The notes: generated by a model from the sequence alone, not told the origin. DNA of 64,000 nucleotides from Chloroflexota bacterium (GCA_014584575.1 JACTMP010000013.1:1-64000); one strand, 5' to 3'; numbered from the stretch's first letter, positions 23,621-32,868 are shown. Made by a program: numbers and translations.

Positions 23621-24100
23621 ATGCAACGCCGGATCCATCTCTTCATACCGGGTGGGGCATTTCAGCAGCAGGCCGCCCGGATTGGCGTGGAAAATGCCAT
23701 CTTCGCCGGCGCTGCCTTCTACTAACGCCTGCGCCTGATCTTGCAGCAGATCGGGCTTGGGTTCATTCATGGCTACCACGTGCAGGCGGGGAGCGTTGGG
23801 ATTATTCAGGTCATCTACAATGTCAAATTCCAGACGGGTGGTGGTGGCGTCTATCTGGGTGAACTGCACCGTATCTCCCACCACCCAACCGGCTACGCGC
23901 AAATCACGCCCTGTCAGGCGGCTCTGGTCGGCATAAAATTCCTCCACCGTCTTGTAAAGCTGCGTGTTGCCGCTCATCGCATTTACCACCAAAAAAATGA
24001 TGGCCGCAAAGAGAACAACGCCGCCGACAATGAATTTGAGACGGTTGTTTTTAGCGCCGGTTAAAACATCACCTTGATTTGTCCAGGTTGTGTCAGCCAT
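23606..24100 (-). CDS. ccmE: Haem chaperone CcmE, CxxxY variant
   Basis: A 164-residue CcmE with an N-terminal membrane helix (about 22-42) and the OB-fold haem chaperone domain: RLTGRDLRVAGWVVGDTV, then LVEGSAGEDGIFHANP. In E. coli the haem-binding site is HxxxY (His-130). Here the aligned segment reads LLLKCPTRYEEM, with C148 and Y152, i.e. CxxxY. This variant is known from system I* of cytochrome c maturation, described in sulfate reducers and archaea. The upstream AAGGAA is a good ribosome site. The last residues (HNPNP) are encoded by repeat units. Gene order ccmE-ccmF-ccmH-ccmG supports the call. Confidence 0.92.
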   Translation of the reverse strand: MADTTWTNQGDVLTGAKNNRLKFIVGGVVLFAAIIFLVVNAMSGNTQLYKTVEEFYADQSRLTGRDLRVAGWVVGDTVQFTQIDATTTRLEFDIVDDLNNPNAPRLHVVAMNEPKPDLLQDQAQALVEGSAGEDGIFHANPGGLLLKCPTRYEEMDPALHNPNP

Positions 24101-24120
24101 TGTTTGTTCCTTTTATTTTC

Positions 24121-24175
24121 GAGATTGGAGATTAGGAGATTCGGCTCTCAATCTCTCATTCTCTCAATCTCACTC
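24121..24175. repeat. AGATTGG heptamer hairpin
   Basis: GAGATTGGAGATTAGGAGATT is followed by the complementary CTCAATCTCTCATTCTC words. It separates ccmE from the DUF2007 gene, both on the minus strand, and overlaps the 3' end of the latter. Confidence 0.7.
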
Positions 24176-24511
24176 TTCATCCACCAAATCACTCGCATCA
24201 ATTTCTAAAATCTCTAACGCCCGCGCCTCGTATTCAGCGGGGACGGCTACGTAACCGGTACCGAGCAGACCCACGGTAAGGCCAAACGCCTGACCGGCGC
24301 TCTCTTGCCAGACGCGAACGGGAATGCCTTCGTTTTGCAGTCGGCCGCCGATGATGCTGGCATTGGTGATGCCGGCCGCTTCGGCCACTACCTTCCACTT
24401 GACTTCTGTTTGCCCACCGGGGATTGTCTCTTTGTCTGCCGCCGGCTGCGAGCCAGCCGTGGACTCATCATCAGAACTGTAAGGCATTGCGGTTGAAGGG
24501 GTCGTGGTCAT
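24170..24511 (-). CDS. DUF2007 family protein
   Basis: A 113-residue protein. Residues about 35-110 match the DUF2007 domain (putative signal-transducing, ACT/PII-like fold): VKWKVVAEAAGITNASIIGG, then RLQNEGIPVRVWQES and YVAVPAEYEARALEILE. The first 30 residues are disordered, Ser/Thr rich. The family is often encoded near membrane or energy-metabolism genes, but its function is not established. It lies upstream of ccmE on the same strand and might be cotranscribed. Confidence 0.75.
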   Translation of the reverse strand: MTTTPSTAMPYSSDDESTAGSQPAADKETIPGGQTEVKWKVVAEAAGITNASIIGGRLQNEGIPVRVWQESAGQAFGLTVGLLGTGYVAVPAEYEARALEILEIDASDLVDEE

Positions 24512-24808
24512 AATAAATCGTCTACTCCCATTTACGGGAGAAAAGAAGTTGAACTTCTACTGCCGTTGGTCAGGATTATACTTTACATCTCCCGATCCTG
24601 TTAATTTTGCTTTTGGCATTAGGGGTCTGTTAAAGTATCTATAGTCAATAGTCAATGGTCACTTGCCGATTGCCAATTGCCAATTGATCATTATCATGCC
24701 ATAAGTATAGGAAGTGGAGTAGGGAATGGGTAAGGTGAGAGATCATATGTCCGGCGTGATAGATGTCATCATTGGTCATGGTTTTGAGCGAATGTTAGAA
24801 TCGGGGTT
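24512..24808. repeat. Gene-free stretch with CAATT words and a GAAGTTGAACTTC palindrome
   Basis: No gene seen. GAAGTTGAACTTC (about 24546-24558) is a near-perfect palindrome also present twice at 56728-56755. At 24642-24691, tandem GTCAATA/GTCAATG and GCCAATT words form a heptamer array with a hairpin around CCAATTGCCAATTG. The region holds the upstream sequences of two divergent genes. Confidence 0.65.
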
Positions 24809-25369
24809 ATGCAAACGGTGGAATCACTTTTATTAGAATTAGACGCGGTGCGAGAACAATTGCTACAAGCCATTGAGTCACTGCCAGATGAAGCATTGAC
24901 GCAGCCTGGCGCTGTTGATGACTGGTCGGTGGCAGATGTGCTGGTTAATTTGACGGCCTGGGAATCGGAAGTGGTCACGGCCGTGATGCAGATTCAGCAG
25001 GGCAAACGGCCGTCACGTCTATTGGCCGCCTTAACCGAAATAGAAGCCTACAATCAGGCGCGTTATGAAGAGAACAAGGAGCGTGACCTTGACCGGGTCT
25101 TTGATGATTTAATGAAGGTCCGGCTGGAGTTAGAAGAGTGGCTGGAAGCGTTTGCGGATCGGGATTTGACGGATGCAAAGCGGTATAAATGGCTGGACGG
25201 CCGTACCCTCGCCGACTTGATCACCCAAACCACTATCACCAACGAACGCCGCTACTTGCCCGCCATCACCACCTTTGCCCAAGCATGGCAGGCCAGGGAA
25301 GAGGAATTAGAACAAGGTGGTATGATTCCCTTATCAGCTGTTACCATCCTCAACCCAACAGACGGTTAA
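24809..25369 (+). CDS. ClbS/DfsB family four-helix bundle protein
   Basis: A 186-residue protein of the ClbS/DfsB (DUF1706) branch of the DinB superfamily. Features include LLLELDAVREQLLQAIESLP in helix 1, DWSVADVLVNLTAWESEVV (about 40-58) with the typical Trp-Ser-x-x-Asp/His entry to helix 2, and LADLITQTTITNERRYLPAI near the end. The metal-binding His residues of DinB proteins are not conserved. ClbS hydrolyses colibactin; most homologues have no known substrate. The next gene, ygfZ, follows after 26 bases and may be cotranscribed. Confidence 0.75.
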   Translation: MQTVESLLLELDAVREQLLQAIESLPDEALTQPGAVDDWSVADVLVNLTAWESEVVTAVMQIQQGKRPSRLLAALTEIEAYNQARYEENKERDLDRVFDDLMKVRLELEEWLEAFADRDLTDAKRYKWLDGRTLADLITQTTITNERRYLPAITTFAQAWQAREEELEQGGMIPLSAVTILNPTDG

Positions 25370-25395
25370 AATTGGTTCAATCTTAAGCAAAAACT

Positions 25396-26292
25396 ATGAC
25401 TACCCAGATTTCCAACCCCATTTACCAGGCCGCCCACCAGGACGCGGTATTAGTTGACCGCGGCAGCCTGGGCATGTTGAAATTCACCGGGCAGACGCGC
25501 CTGGATTTGCTGCATCGCATGTCTACAAACAAGGTCAATGGCCTGCAATCAGGCGAAGGCGCCGCTACCGTGCTGACGAGCGACATTGCCCGCATCATTG
25601 ACCGGCTCATTTTGTATGCCAGCAGCGACGCCGTGTACTGCCTGACCAGTGAAAATAACGCCAACAATATCGCCCGCTATCTGATGCGTTTTGTTTTTTT
25701 TAATGATGATTTTCACATCGAGGATTTGAGTGCGGACACGGCCGTACTCGCTATCTACGGCCCGCAAGCCAGAACCAGACTCACCGCCGCCGGTTTCCCG
25801 GACGAGGAACTGCCGCTCCATCATTGGCGGCAATGTCAGATCAACGGCCGTACTGCTTATCTGCACCGCACCGACCCGATCAATGGCGATGGCTACTTTG
25901 TTATGTGCCAGATGGCCGACCGGGACGCCATATGGGAACATCTCGTCAGACAGGGTTTGGTGGTGGCCGATGAAGCGGCGTTTGATTTTTTGCGCATTGA
26001 AGCGGGGATGCCGCGTTACGGCCGTGAACTCACCCTCGACTACATCCCCCTGGAAGCCGACCTGTGGGCCGACGTTTCCTTCCACAAAGGGTGCTACACC
26101 GGCCAGGAAATCATCGCCCGCATGGAAAGCCGGGGCAAACTCGCCAAACGCCTGACCAGACTCCAGCCGGAAATCCCGATACAGCCCGGTGATGACATTA
26201 TCCAAGATGGCAAAAAAGTGGGAACCTACACCTCCGTCTCCGAAGGGCCAAACGGCCCGGTGGCGTTGGGGTATATGAAGGTAACTGGGTAA
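25396..26292 (+). CDS. ygfZ: Folate-binding YgfZ/GcvT-like protein
   Basis: A 298-residue member of the aminomethyltransferase-like fold. The YgfZ signature reads HKGCYTGQEIIARMESRGK (C233 in KGCYxGQE), preceded by MPRYGRELTLDYIPLEADL. YgfZ proteins bind tetrahydrofolate and help to build or repair iron-sulfur clusters, as shown for E. coli YgfZ and the mitochondrial Iba57. Length is normal. The stop codon lies inside the left arm of a 17-bp hairpin shared with the convergent lpdA gene. Confidence 0.9.
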   Translation: MTTQISNPIYQAAHQDAVLVDRGSLGMLKFTGQTRLDLLHRMSTNKVNGLQSGEGAATVLTSDIARIIDRLILYASSDAVYCLTSENNANNIARYLMRFVFFNDDFHIEDLSADTAVLAIYGPQARTRLTAAGFPDEELPLHHWRQCQINGRTAYLHRTDPINGDGYFVMCQMADRDAIWEHLVRQGLVVADEAAFDFLRIEAGMPRYGRELTLDYIPLEADLWADVSFHKGCYTGQEIIARMESRGKLAKRLTRLQPEIPIQPGDDIIQDGKKVGTYTSVSEGPNGPVALGYMKVTG

Positions 26293-26327
26293 TTGAGTAA
26301 TTGTGGTCAACAATTACTCAATTACCC
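26287..26327. terminator. Bidirectional hairpin between ygfZ and lpdA
   Basis: GGGTAATTGAGTAATTG (26287-26303) and CAATTACTCAATTACCC (26311-26327) pair perfectly around a 7-base loop. The left arm contains the ygfZ stop codon (26290-26292), and the right arm ends seven bases before the lpdA stop. The arms are made of 8-bp repeat words rather than a GC stem with a T run, so this would be an atypical terminator. Confidence 0.6.
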
Positions 26328-26333
26328 AATCAC

Positions 26334-27725
26334 CTACATATGAATCGCCTGCCCCTCCACATTGTGCGCCGCTTCCATCAGCACTTCGCTAAGCGTGGGA
26401 TGGGCATGGACGTTACGGGCAATTTCCTCGGCCGTCAATTCGGCATTGTGGGCTAAGGTCAATTCTGGCAGCAGTTCCGTTACATCCGGCCCCACCATAT
26501 GCGCTCCTAAAATCTCCCCATAGCGGGCATCCGCAATAATTTTGATAAAGCCTTCCTTCTCACCCAGCCCCAACGCTTTACCGTTGGGCTGGAAGGGGAA
26601 CTGCCCCACCTTCACCTCATACCCGGCTTCTTTGGCCTGCGCTTCGGTATAACCAAAACTGGCAACCTGGGGCACACAGTAGGTGGCGCGGGGCATCATA
26701 CGGAAGTCGAGTGATTGGGTGTGTACACCAGCAATCGTTTCCGCCGCCACCATGCCCATGGCCGAGGCAATGTGCGCCAGCCGGTACTCCGTGGCCACGT
26801 CACCGATGGCGTAGATATGGGGCACGTTGGTGCGCATATGCTCATCAATGGCAATCGCGCCACGCTCGGTCAGCTTGATCCCCACCTTTTCCAGGCCGAT
26901 ATTTTCCACGTTGGGTTGGAAGTTGATCGCCAGCATTACCTGGTCGGCTTCCAACGTGCTGCCATCGGGCAGGGCTACCTGGGCGCCCTTGTCGGTGGAT
27001 TGGATGCTTTTCACGGCCGTGTTCAACAACAACTTCACGCCCAACTTCTTATACGCCTTCTCCAACACATCGCTCACTTCTGGCTCTTCCAGGGGCAGCA
27101 GGTGGCTCATCATCTCCACAATCGTTACCTCCACCCCATAATTTGCCCACATATAGGCAAACTCCACCCCAATCACCCCACCGCCGATGATAACAAACTT
27201 CTTCGGCGGATTGTCCGTCAGAATCGCTTCTTTGTAAGAGATGATGTGTTTGCCATCAAACTGCACCCCCGGCAGGCTGCGTGGCCGGGCGCCGGTGGCA
27301 ATGATGATATTCTTTGCTTCCAGGTTGGTGGTGCCACCGCTGTTCAACGTCACCTTCAGCGAATTTGCGCCTGTTAGCTGGCCGGTTCCGTCAAAGGTAT
27401 CTATCTTGTTCTTCTTCATCAAGAAGCCAATGCCTTTCACCAACCGGTCAGACACCTGGCGGCTGCGTTTGAAAGCGGCCGCATAATCCAGTGACAGGTT
27501 GTCAAAACTGAAACCAAACTCTTTGCCGCGATGTTGTAAGGTATGCGCCACTTCCGCATTTTTTAACAGCGCCTTTGAGGGAATACAGCCCACATTCAAA
27601 CAAACGCCGCCCCAATATTCCCGCTCTACAATTGCCGCTTTTAGCCCCAACTGAGCTGCACGAATGGCCGCTACATAACCACCCGGCCCCGCTCCCAGCA
27701 CTACTACATCATATTGATTTGCCAT
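26334..27725 (-). CDS. lpdA: Dihydrolipoyl dehydrogenase
   Basis: A 463-residue flavoprotein, E3 of 2-oxoacid dehydrogenase and glycine cleavage complexes. It shows the FAD motif VVVLGAGPGGYVAAIRAAQL, the redox disulfide GGVCLNVGCIPSKALL (C42, C47), the NAD motif VIIGGGVIGVEFAYMW, the second FAD motif IYAIGDV and the C-terminal catalytic pair in NVHAHPTLSEVLMEAAH. It oxidises dihydrolipoamide with NAD+. No E1, E2 or other lipoyl-complex gene is nearby. The start has GAGAGT upstream (weak). Confidence 0.95.
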   Translation of the reverse strand: MANQYDVVVLGAGPGGYVAAIRAAQLGLKAAIVEREYWGGVCLNVGCIPSKALLKNAEVAHTLQHRGKEFGFSFDNLSLDYAAAFKRSRQVSDRLVKGIGFLMKKNKIDTFDGTGQLTGANSLKVTLNSGGTTNLEAKNIIIATGARPRSLPGVQFDGKHIISYKEAILTDNPPKKFVIIGGGVIGVEFAYMWANYGVEVTIVEMMSHLLPLEEPEVSDVLEKAYKKLGVKLLLNTAVKSIQSTDKGAQVALPDGSTLEADQVMLAINFQPNVENIGLEKVGIKLTERGAIAIDEHMRTNVPHIYAIGDVATEYRLAHIASAMGMVAAETIAGVHTQSLDFRMMPRATYCVPQVASFGYTEAQAKEAGYEVKVGQFPFQPNGKALGLGEKEGFIKIIADARYGEILGAHMVGPDVTELLPELTLAHNAELTAEEIARNVHAHPTLSEVLMEAAHNVEGQAIHM

Positions 27726-28028
27726 GTATCACTCTCCATAGGTGTGTATTTGTGTTTGTGTGATCAGGTGTTTATGTGTTCAGGTGTTTATGCGTTCAGG
27801 TGTTTACGTGAACACTTGAACACTTGAACGCATCCGATTATATCGTAATCGTGAGGGTTTCCTACCCAACACGAGCCGCTCGCGCTGGGGAGACATCCGA
27901 TTTCTCCAAGAAATCGGATGTCTTATGGGGGCCAGTCATAGCCGGTTTGGGCTACAGACAGGGGTACGGCCGTCTGTTTACCATCCCGTTTATCGTAGGC
28001 GATTTATCGCCAGATGAGGAGAACGATA
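27726..28028. repeat. Gene-free stretch with octamer array and a 15-bp hairpin
   Basis: No gene seen. At about 27755-27832 GTTCAGGTGTTTAT-type words run on, followed by GTGAACACTTGAACACTTGAAC, making an imperfect hairpin; a shorter copy lies at 42212-42255. AGACATCCGATTTCT (27891-27905) and AGAAATCGGATGTCT (27909-27923) are perfect 15-bp arms around CCA, a repeat also found at 54600-54632. The FG-GAP gene ribosome site GAGGAG lies at about 28015-28020. Confidence 0.75.
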
Positions 28029-29999
28029 ATGAAACGACAATTTTTGTTTGTATTGATTGTGATTGGGAGCCTGATCATGGGCATTCACCGGTGGAGCCAC
28101 GCTGACGTGCCCCCTGTGGCTGCTGGCGGCATTGCTGCGCCGGTGCTCAAGTGGCAGTTGGGCGGCTGCAACGGCATCTGGTGTGAGACAGGTTGGTATT
28201 CGTCTCCGGCCATTGCCGACCTGGACAACGACGGAATGTCAGAGGTCATCGCCTCTGCCTACTCCCTCTATGTGCTCAACGGTGAAAACGGCGCCATTCA
28301 GTGGGAAGTTGATCCCCCCGGCGGCCGTACCTGGCCCGGCGTGGTCGTGGCCGACATTGATGACAACGGCGACCTGGAAGTGGTAGTCGCGCAAGGCAGC
28401 GGCTACCTGACCGTCTATGACCACATGGGCAATGAGGTGTGGAATCGCCGCCCGGAAACGAACGAACTGCGCGGCCTTTCTGCCTATGACCTGGACGCTG
28501 ATGGTTCGTTGGAATTGATCGTCACCGCCACCGGCGATGAACTGAACACCTATGTCTACGAACACGATGGCAGCCTACGGCACGGCTGGCCCCAACTTAA
28601 CAACGACAGCGGTTACGGCTGGGGCATCTACAACGACAACGCCGCCATCGGCGACCTGGACGGCGACGGGATGGGTGAACTGGTCATCCCCTCCGATGTG
28701 CATTACATCAACGCCTACGAAGCCAACGGTGTGCAAATTCCGGCTCATCCCCTGTATGATGGCGATGGTTGGGGCAAGGTGGGCATCTGGGAAGACCTGC
28801 AAGTGGAACTGCGCGGCTGGGGGCAATGTAATGGGGTGCGCGCCGAAAGTTACCGCACCAATTTTGCCGATGGGCCGGCGGTGATTGCCGATGTCAACGG
28901 GGATGGGGTTAATGAAGTGGTGGCGACGGGCAATGTGTATGATTGCCACGCCGGTTATCCCCCCAGCCGGTACATTGGCGTCTATATCTTTAATGCCGAC
29001 CGCAGCCGCTTTAACCAGGATGGGTTTGACTGGCGCACGGTACCGGTGGATACCGGCGCGCCGCTGGCCGAAGATTACAACGTGATTGAGAGCGCCCTGC
29101 CCAACCCCGTGGTGGCCGATCTGGACGGCGACGGCCGTATGGAAATCCTCTTCCCCTCCTATGACGGCCGTCTGCACGCCTACTGGTTGGACAAAACCGA
29201 ACATCACAACTGGCCCTACAACGTCAGCGCCACCGGCCCCGGTATCCGTTTTGCCTCTGAGCCGGTGGTCGCCGATTTGGATAATGACGGCTTCGCCGAA
29301 GTCATCTTCACCTCCTGGCCGCAAAAAAGCGGCAACTACACCGGCAAACTGCATATCCTCAACTACCAGGGACAGGTCATCCACGAAATTGATTTGCCCG
29401 CCGCCTCCGGCAACCCCAGTTGGAACGGTGCGTTAGCCGCGCCAACTCTAGGCAACATTGACAATGATGCCGACCTGGAACTGGTGCTGAACACGGCCCG
29501 TTCCGGCGTGGTGGCTTATGATTTGCCGGGGACAGCCAATGCCCGCATCTTGTGGGGCACGGGACGGGGCAATTACCAGCGCACCGGCTCTTTCCTGGTG
29601 GGCAATCTGCAAAACTCCAGCCTCAGCGCCGCGCCGGCCACCCCGGCGGCAGGCGACACCGTAACCTACACTATTCGCCTGCAAAACAGCGGCCCCACCC
29701 TGTACAGCACGGCCGTTACCAGCACCATCCCGGCCAACACCACCTATGCCGGGGGGCTGACGGCGTCGGCGGGCACGGCCGTGTACAACACCGGGCAGGT
29801 CACGTGGGGCGGCGCCGTCACGGCGCAAACGCCGGTCATCATCCGCTACCGGGTCACAGTCAATGCCAGCGTCACCCAACCGCAGGCCATCTGGGGCACG
29901 GTGTCAATTAACGATGGCGAAGGCAATATCCACACCCGGCAAACGCTCATCATCGCCAATGGGCAATCGGTTTATTTGCCTATCCTGCGCAGACCCTAA
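28029..29999 (+). CDS. Secreted FG-GAP/VCBS repeat protein with DUF11-like domain
   Basis: A 656-residue exported protein from ATG 28029, chosen because GAGGAG precedes it and the signal peptide (MKRQFLFVLIVIGSLIMGIH) then starts at Met-1; a longer frame begins at 28014. At least eight Asp-rich calcium-loop repeats are visible: DLDNDGMSEVIA, DIDDNGDLEVVV, DLDADGSLELIV, DLDGDGMGELVI, DVNGDGVNEVVA, DLDGDGRMEILF, DLDNDGFAEVIF, NIDNDADLELVL. These suit an FG-GAP beta-propeller. A DUF11-like sandwich follows (about 540-635). The protein ends VYLPILRRP, like the next gene's VYLPVVVRP. The last two codons and the stop belong to a CCCTAAGGG repeat. Confidence 0.87.
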   Translation: MKRQFLFVLIVIGSLIMGIHRWSHADVPPVAAGGIAAPVLKWQLGGCNGIWCETGWYSSPAIADLDNDGMSEVIASAYSLYVLNGENGAIQWEVDPPGGRTWPGVVVADIDDNGDLEVVVAQGSGYLTVYDHMGNEVWNRRPETNELRGLSAYDLDADGSLELIVTATGDELNTYVYEHDGSLRHGWPQLNNDSGYGWGIYNDNAAIGDLDGDGMGELVIPSDVHYINAYEANGVQIPAHPLYDGDGWGKVGIWEDLQVELRGWGQCNGVRAESYRTNFADGPAVIADVNGDGVNEVVATGNVYDCHAGYPPSRYIGVYIFNADRSRFNQDGFDWRTVPVDTGAPLAEDYNVIESALPNPVVADLDGDGRMEILFPSYDGRLHAYWLDKTEHHNWPYNVSATGPGIRFASEPVVADLDNDGFAEVIFTSWPQKSGNYTGKLHILNYQGQVIHEIDLPAASGNPSWNGALAAPTLGNIDNDADLELVLNTARSGVVAYDLPGTANARILWGTGRGNYQRTGSFLVGNLQNSSLSAAPATPAAGDTVTYTIRLQNSGPTLYSTAVTSTIPANTTYAGGLTASAGTAVYNTGQVTWGGAVTAQTPVIIRYRVTVNASVTQPQAIWGTVSINDGEGNIHTRQTLIIANGQSVYLPILRRP

Positions 30000-30044
30000 G
30001 GGTTTTCCAAACCCTAAGGGTTTTCTGAAACCCTTAGGGTCTGC
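29993..30044. repeat. AGACCCTAAGGGTTTT hairpin repeat, extended copy
   Basis: AGACCCTAAGGGTTTTCC, AAACCCTAAGGGTTTTCTG and AAACCCTTAGGGTCT follow one another; the outer arms pair over 15 bases. It begins in the last codons of the FG-GAP gene and lies between two cotranscribed genes. A second copy is at 38121-38156. Confidence 0.85.
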
Positions 30045-30067
30045 ACAATAGAGGAGTACATAACGAG

Positions 30068-31819
30068 ATGAAACAATTGGTAATTTTACTGCTGGTTCTG
30101 GGCCTGTTGGGCGGCGTGTTGTTGGCCACGGCCGTTGCCGAACCCCACCAACCACAAGGCGGCGTCTATTACGTGGCTGTAGAAGGCAGTAACACCACCG
30201 GTAATGGCTCCAGCGGCAACCCCTGGGCGACCATCACCCACGCGCTGGACAACGTGCCAGATAGCAGCACCATTTTGGTGAGGCCGGGGGAGTATTACGG
30301 CCGTGTCAATCTGCGTGGCACTTTTGCCAACGGCGTCACCGTGCGTTCTGAAATCCCTTACCAGGCGCGGCTGCGTTATAATGCCGCTGTCGTCATTTGC
30401 TATTACGGCCAGGGCATTACGCTGGAAGGGTTCGACATTGCCCATGATGGCCCCGGCGCGGGCGCGTTGGTCATCCAGATTCAAGACCTGATTGGCGAAC
30501 CGGGCGGCAGCGAATATGTCAGCCGCATTGTGCTGCGCAACAACATCCTGCATGACAGTGCCAACAACGACATCCTCAAAATCAACAATGGCGCGAGGCA
30601 AATTACCGTGGAAGGCAACATCTTCTACAACCAGACCGGCTCCGACGAACACATAGACATCAACAGCGTCACCGATGTCGTCGTGCAAGACAACATCTTC
30701 TTCAACGCTCAATCCCCCAACAACAATGACACCGGCAGCTACATCGTCATCAAAGACAGCAACGGCGACGATGACAGTAACATTGGCAGCCACCGCGTCA
30801 CCGTGCGCCGCAATGTGTTCCTGAACTGGCAGGGTTCCAGCGGCAGCAACTTTGTGCTGGTGGGCGAGGATGGCAACCCTTACTTTGAAGCCCAGGATGT
30901 GCTGGTAGAAAACAACCTGATGCTGGGCAACAGCAGTAACGTCATGCGTGCCGCCTTTGGCGTGAAAGGGGGCAACAATATCACCTTTCGCCACAATACC
31001 ATTGTCGGCGACCTGCCCGCGCTGGCCTTTGCCATGCGCCTGAACACCGAAGGCAGCAATCCACCGAACGAGAATATCCACTTCTACAACAATATCTGGT
31101 CAGACCCCACCGGCACGATGGGGGCGAGCGGCGGCGATGCGAACGATTTCTCGGACACGCCACCCGGCCAGACACTCTCCTTCACACTGCACAACAATCT
31201 CTATTGGAACGGCAGCCAGCCCATCCCCGCCGACGGCAATGAATTGGTCAATTACACGGACGATAGCGCACGGATTGTGGCCGATCCGCTGCTGCCGGGG
31301 CAGAGTGGGCTTGTTTTGCCGATGTGGACAGGTTCACAATTTGCCGATGGCTCGGCGACGATTCGGGAGGTATTTGAGCGGCTGGTGTTGACGTATGGGG
31401 TGATCCCCGGCAACAGCCCGGCCGTAGACGCGGCCGATGCGGGACATGCACCGGGAGAGGACATTTTGGGCAACGGCCGTACCCAACCCGACATCGGCGC
31501 ATTTGAGTTTGTGCCCGCCTTACAGTTGAACGGCAGCCCCGGCAACCAAACCATCTACCTCACCTGGCAGGTGGATGCCACGCTGCCCCCGACCGCCACC
31601 TGGCAAATCAGCTACGACGGCCCGGCCGGCGATGAACCCTCACCCATCACCGGCATCCCGGAAACGACCCGCGCCTACACGCTGACCGGCCTGACCAATT
31701 TTGTGCTTTACAACGTCACCCTGACGGCGATGGTAGATGGCTCCCCCGTGCTCACGGATATGGTGTCGGTCATGCCGACGAATCAATTTGTCTATTTGCC
31801 GGTGGTGGTACGGCCGTAA
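30068..31819 (+). CDS. Secreted parallel beta-helix protein with C-terminal Fn3-like domain
   Basis: A 583-residue exported protein. A signal peptide ([20 protein letters not shown] with minor variation, residues 3-25) leads to a right-handed beta-helix of the pectate-lyase-like/DUF1565 type. The helix has repeated turns such as [50 protein letters not shown] and [12 protein letters not shown] fibronectin-III-like domain (about 490-570) and the terminal VYLPVVVRP follow. Such proteins bind or cleave polysaccharides; no catalytic triad could be assigned. Probably cotranscribed with the FG-GAP gene (68 bases apart). GAGGAG precedes the start. Confidence 0.85.
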   Translation: MKQLVILLLVLGLLGGVLLATAVAEPHQPQGGVYYVAVEGSNTTGNGSSGNPWATITHALDNVPDSSTILVRPGEYYGRVNLRGTFANGVTVRSEIPYQARLRYNAAVVICYYGQGITLEGFDIAHDGPGAGALVIQIQDLIGEPGGSEYVSRIVLRNNILHDSANNDILKINNGARQITVEGNIFYNQTGSDEHIDINSVTDVVVQDNIFFNAQSPNNNDTGSYIVIKDSNGDDDSNIGSHRVTVRRNVFLNWQGSSGSNFVLVGEDGNPYFEAQDVLVENNLMLGNSSNVMRAAFGVKGGNNITFRHNTIVGDLPALAFAMRLNTEGSNPPNENIHFYNNIWSDPTGTMGASGGDANDFSDTPPGQTLSFTLHNNLYWNGSQPIPADGNELVNYTDDSARIVADPLLPGQSGLVLPMWTGSQFADGSATIREVFERLVLTYGVIPGNSPAVDAADAGHAPGEDILGNGRTQPDIGAFEFVPALQLNGSPGNQTIYLTWQVDATLPPTATWQISYDGPAGDEPSPITGIPETTRAYTLTGLTNFVLYNVTLTAMVDGSPVLTDMVSVMPTNQFVYLPVVVRP

Positions 31820-31820
31820 C

Positions 31821-31860
31821 AAAAAAGGCAGCAAGTGACCGGCGCCGGTCACTTGCTGCC
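31821..31860 (-). terminator. Perfect-palindrome terminator of the PAP2 gene
   Basis: GGCAGCAAGTGACCGGC and its complement (31827-31860) form a 17-bp stem without spacer, followed on the minus strand by TTTTTT (31826-31821). This is a strong intrinsic terminator for the PAP2 gene, whose last codons and stop (31849) make up the 5' arm. It may also act on the convergent beta-helix gene, which ends at 31819. Confidence 0.88.
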
Positions 31861-32868
31861 ATTCCGCAGCGACACATCAATCGCCGGGACGGGGTCGGCA
31901 TCGGCCAGATTCAGCTTTACAAAGAGCCAGGGCGCATAATAAGCGGCCCAGATGACAACCAGAAAATAGCGCAAAATGCGAAACGGTATGGCCACCGCCA
32001 ATGGGTCGCTGGGGAAAACCTGGCGCAGCCCGGCCCAAATCGCCACCAGCACCACAATGCCAATCAGATAACGCACCACCCGTTTCCACCAGACGCCATC
32101 GGCGCGAAAACGCACCCGGCTGCTTTCCAAAACAATACCCACGCCAAAACCCAACAGCAGGCCAAACGCCTGCGCCGCGGCGCTGATACTGCTTTCTTCG
32201 GCAGCAGAAATGTAAGAGGCCCAGGGCACGGCCGTGTCCGGAGTACCCAATATCAGGCGGAGCAATATGAAACTAATGCCCATCACGACGGGAATAACGA
32301 TGACCACCAGCAGCCGCTGCCCCAGAATACGTTTGCTAAAACCGCTGCCCCAGCGCCGATTGATAACTGTAAAACCAACCAGCGTCAGCGCCGCCAGCAA
32401 AAAGCCGGCAATCGTATCGTGAATAAAGTGCGCCCCCAGGTAAATACGGCTTAGCGCCATGAGGAAGACCATCAACACGGCCAGCGCCCAAACCCATCTG
32501 CGACTGAGCCAAGCAGCCACGAAGAAGTAAAAGACCGTGGCGTTTTGGGTGTGCCCGCTGGGAATGCCATACCCCTCTTCACGGGTATCCAGGCCAACAG
32601 CGGCATCCACCCAAAACGGCCGTGGCCCGCGAAAAGCCTGTTTGAATATGGCATTCACAAACACCGTAAACAGGAATAAATAACCGAGTTGTTTGCCTAA
32701 CTGCTTATTGACACACCAAAAAATGAGGGGGAAAACGAGCAAATAAAACTCTTCCCGACCTAAATCGGTAACAAAAAAGAAAAACCCTTCAAGCTGCGGA
32801 TAGGTTGTTTGCAACCAGGTAATAAATGCCAACCCCACATCCCATGCTTGCTGCCATGTCTGGTCCAT
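31849..32868 (-). CDS. PAP2-superfamily membrane phosphatase
   Basis: A 339-residue integral membrane protein. ATG 32868 is chosen because GGAGG lies at 32877-32873; an open frame extends to 32976 without a ribosome site. The three PAP2 motifs are present: KQAFRGPRPFW, IPSGHTQ and SRIYLGAHFIHDTIAG, whose His residues perform phosphoryl transfer. About eight helices are predicted, more than the six of simple PAP2 enzymes, with an added C-terminal membrane half. The likely substrate is a lipid phosphate or polyprenyl diphosphate on the outer face, for example undecaprenyl diphosphate recycling; this is inference. Confidence 0.87.
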   Translation of the reverse strand: MDQTWQQAWDVGLAFITWLQTTYPQLEGFFFFVTDLGREEFYLLVFPLIFWCVNKQLGKQLGYLFLFTVFVNAIFKQAFRGPRPFWVDAAVGLDTREEGYGIPSGHTQNATVFYFFVAAWLSRRWVWALAVLMVFLMALSRIYLGAHFIHDTIAGFLLAALTLVGFTVINRRWGSGFSKRILGQRLLVVIVIPVVMGISFILLRLILGTPDTAVPWASYISAAEESSISAAAQAFGLLLGFGVGIVLESSRVRFRADGVWWKRVVRYLIGIVVLVAIWAGLRQVFPSDPLAVAIPFRILRYFLVVIWAAYYAPWLFVKLNLADADPVPAIDVSLRNGSK

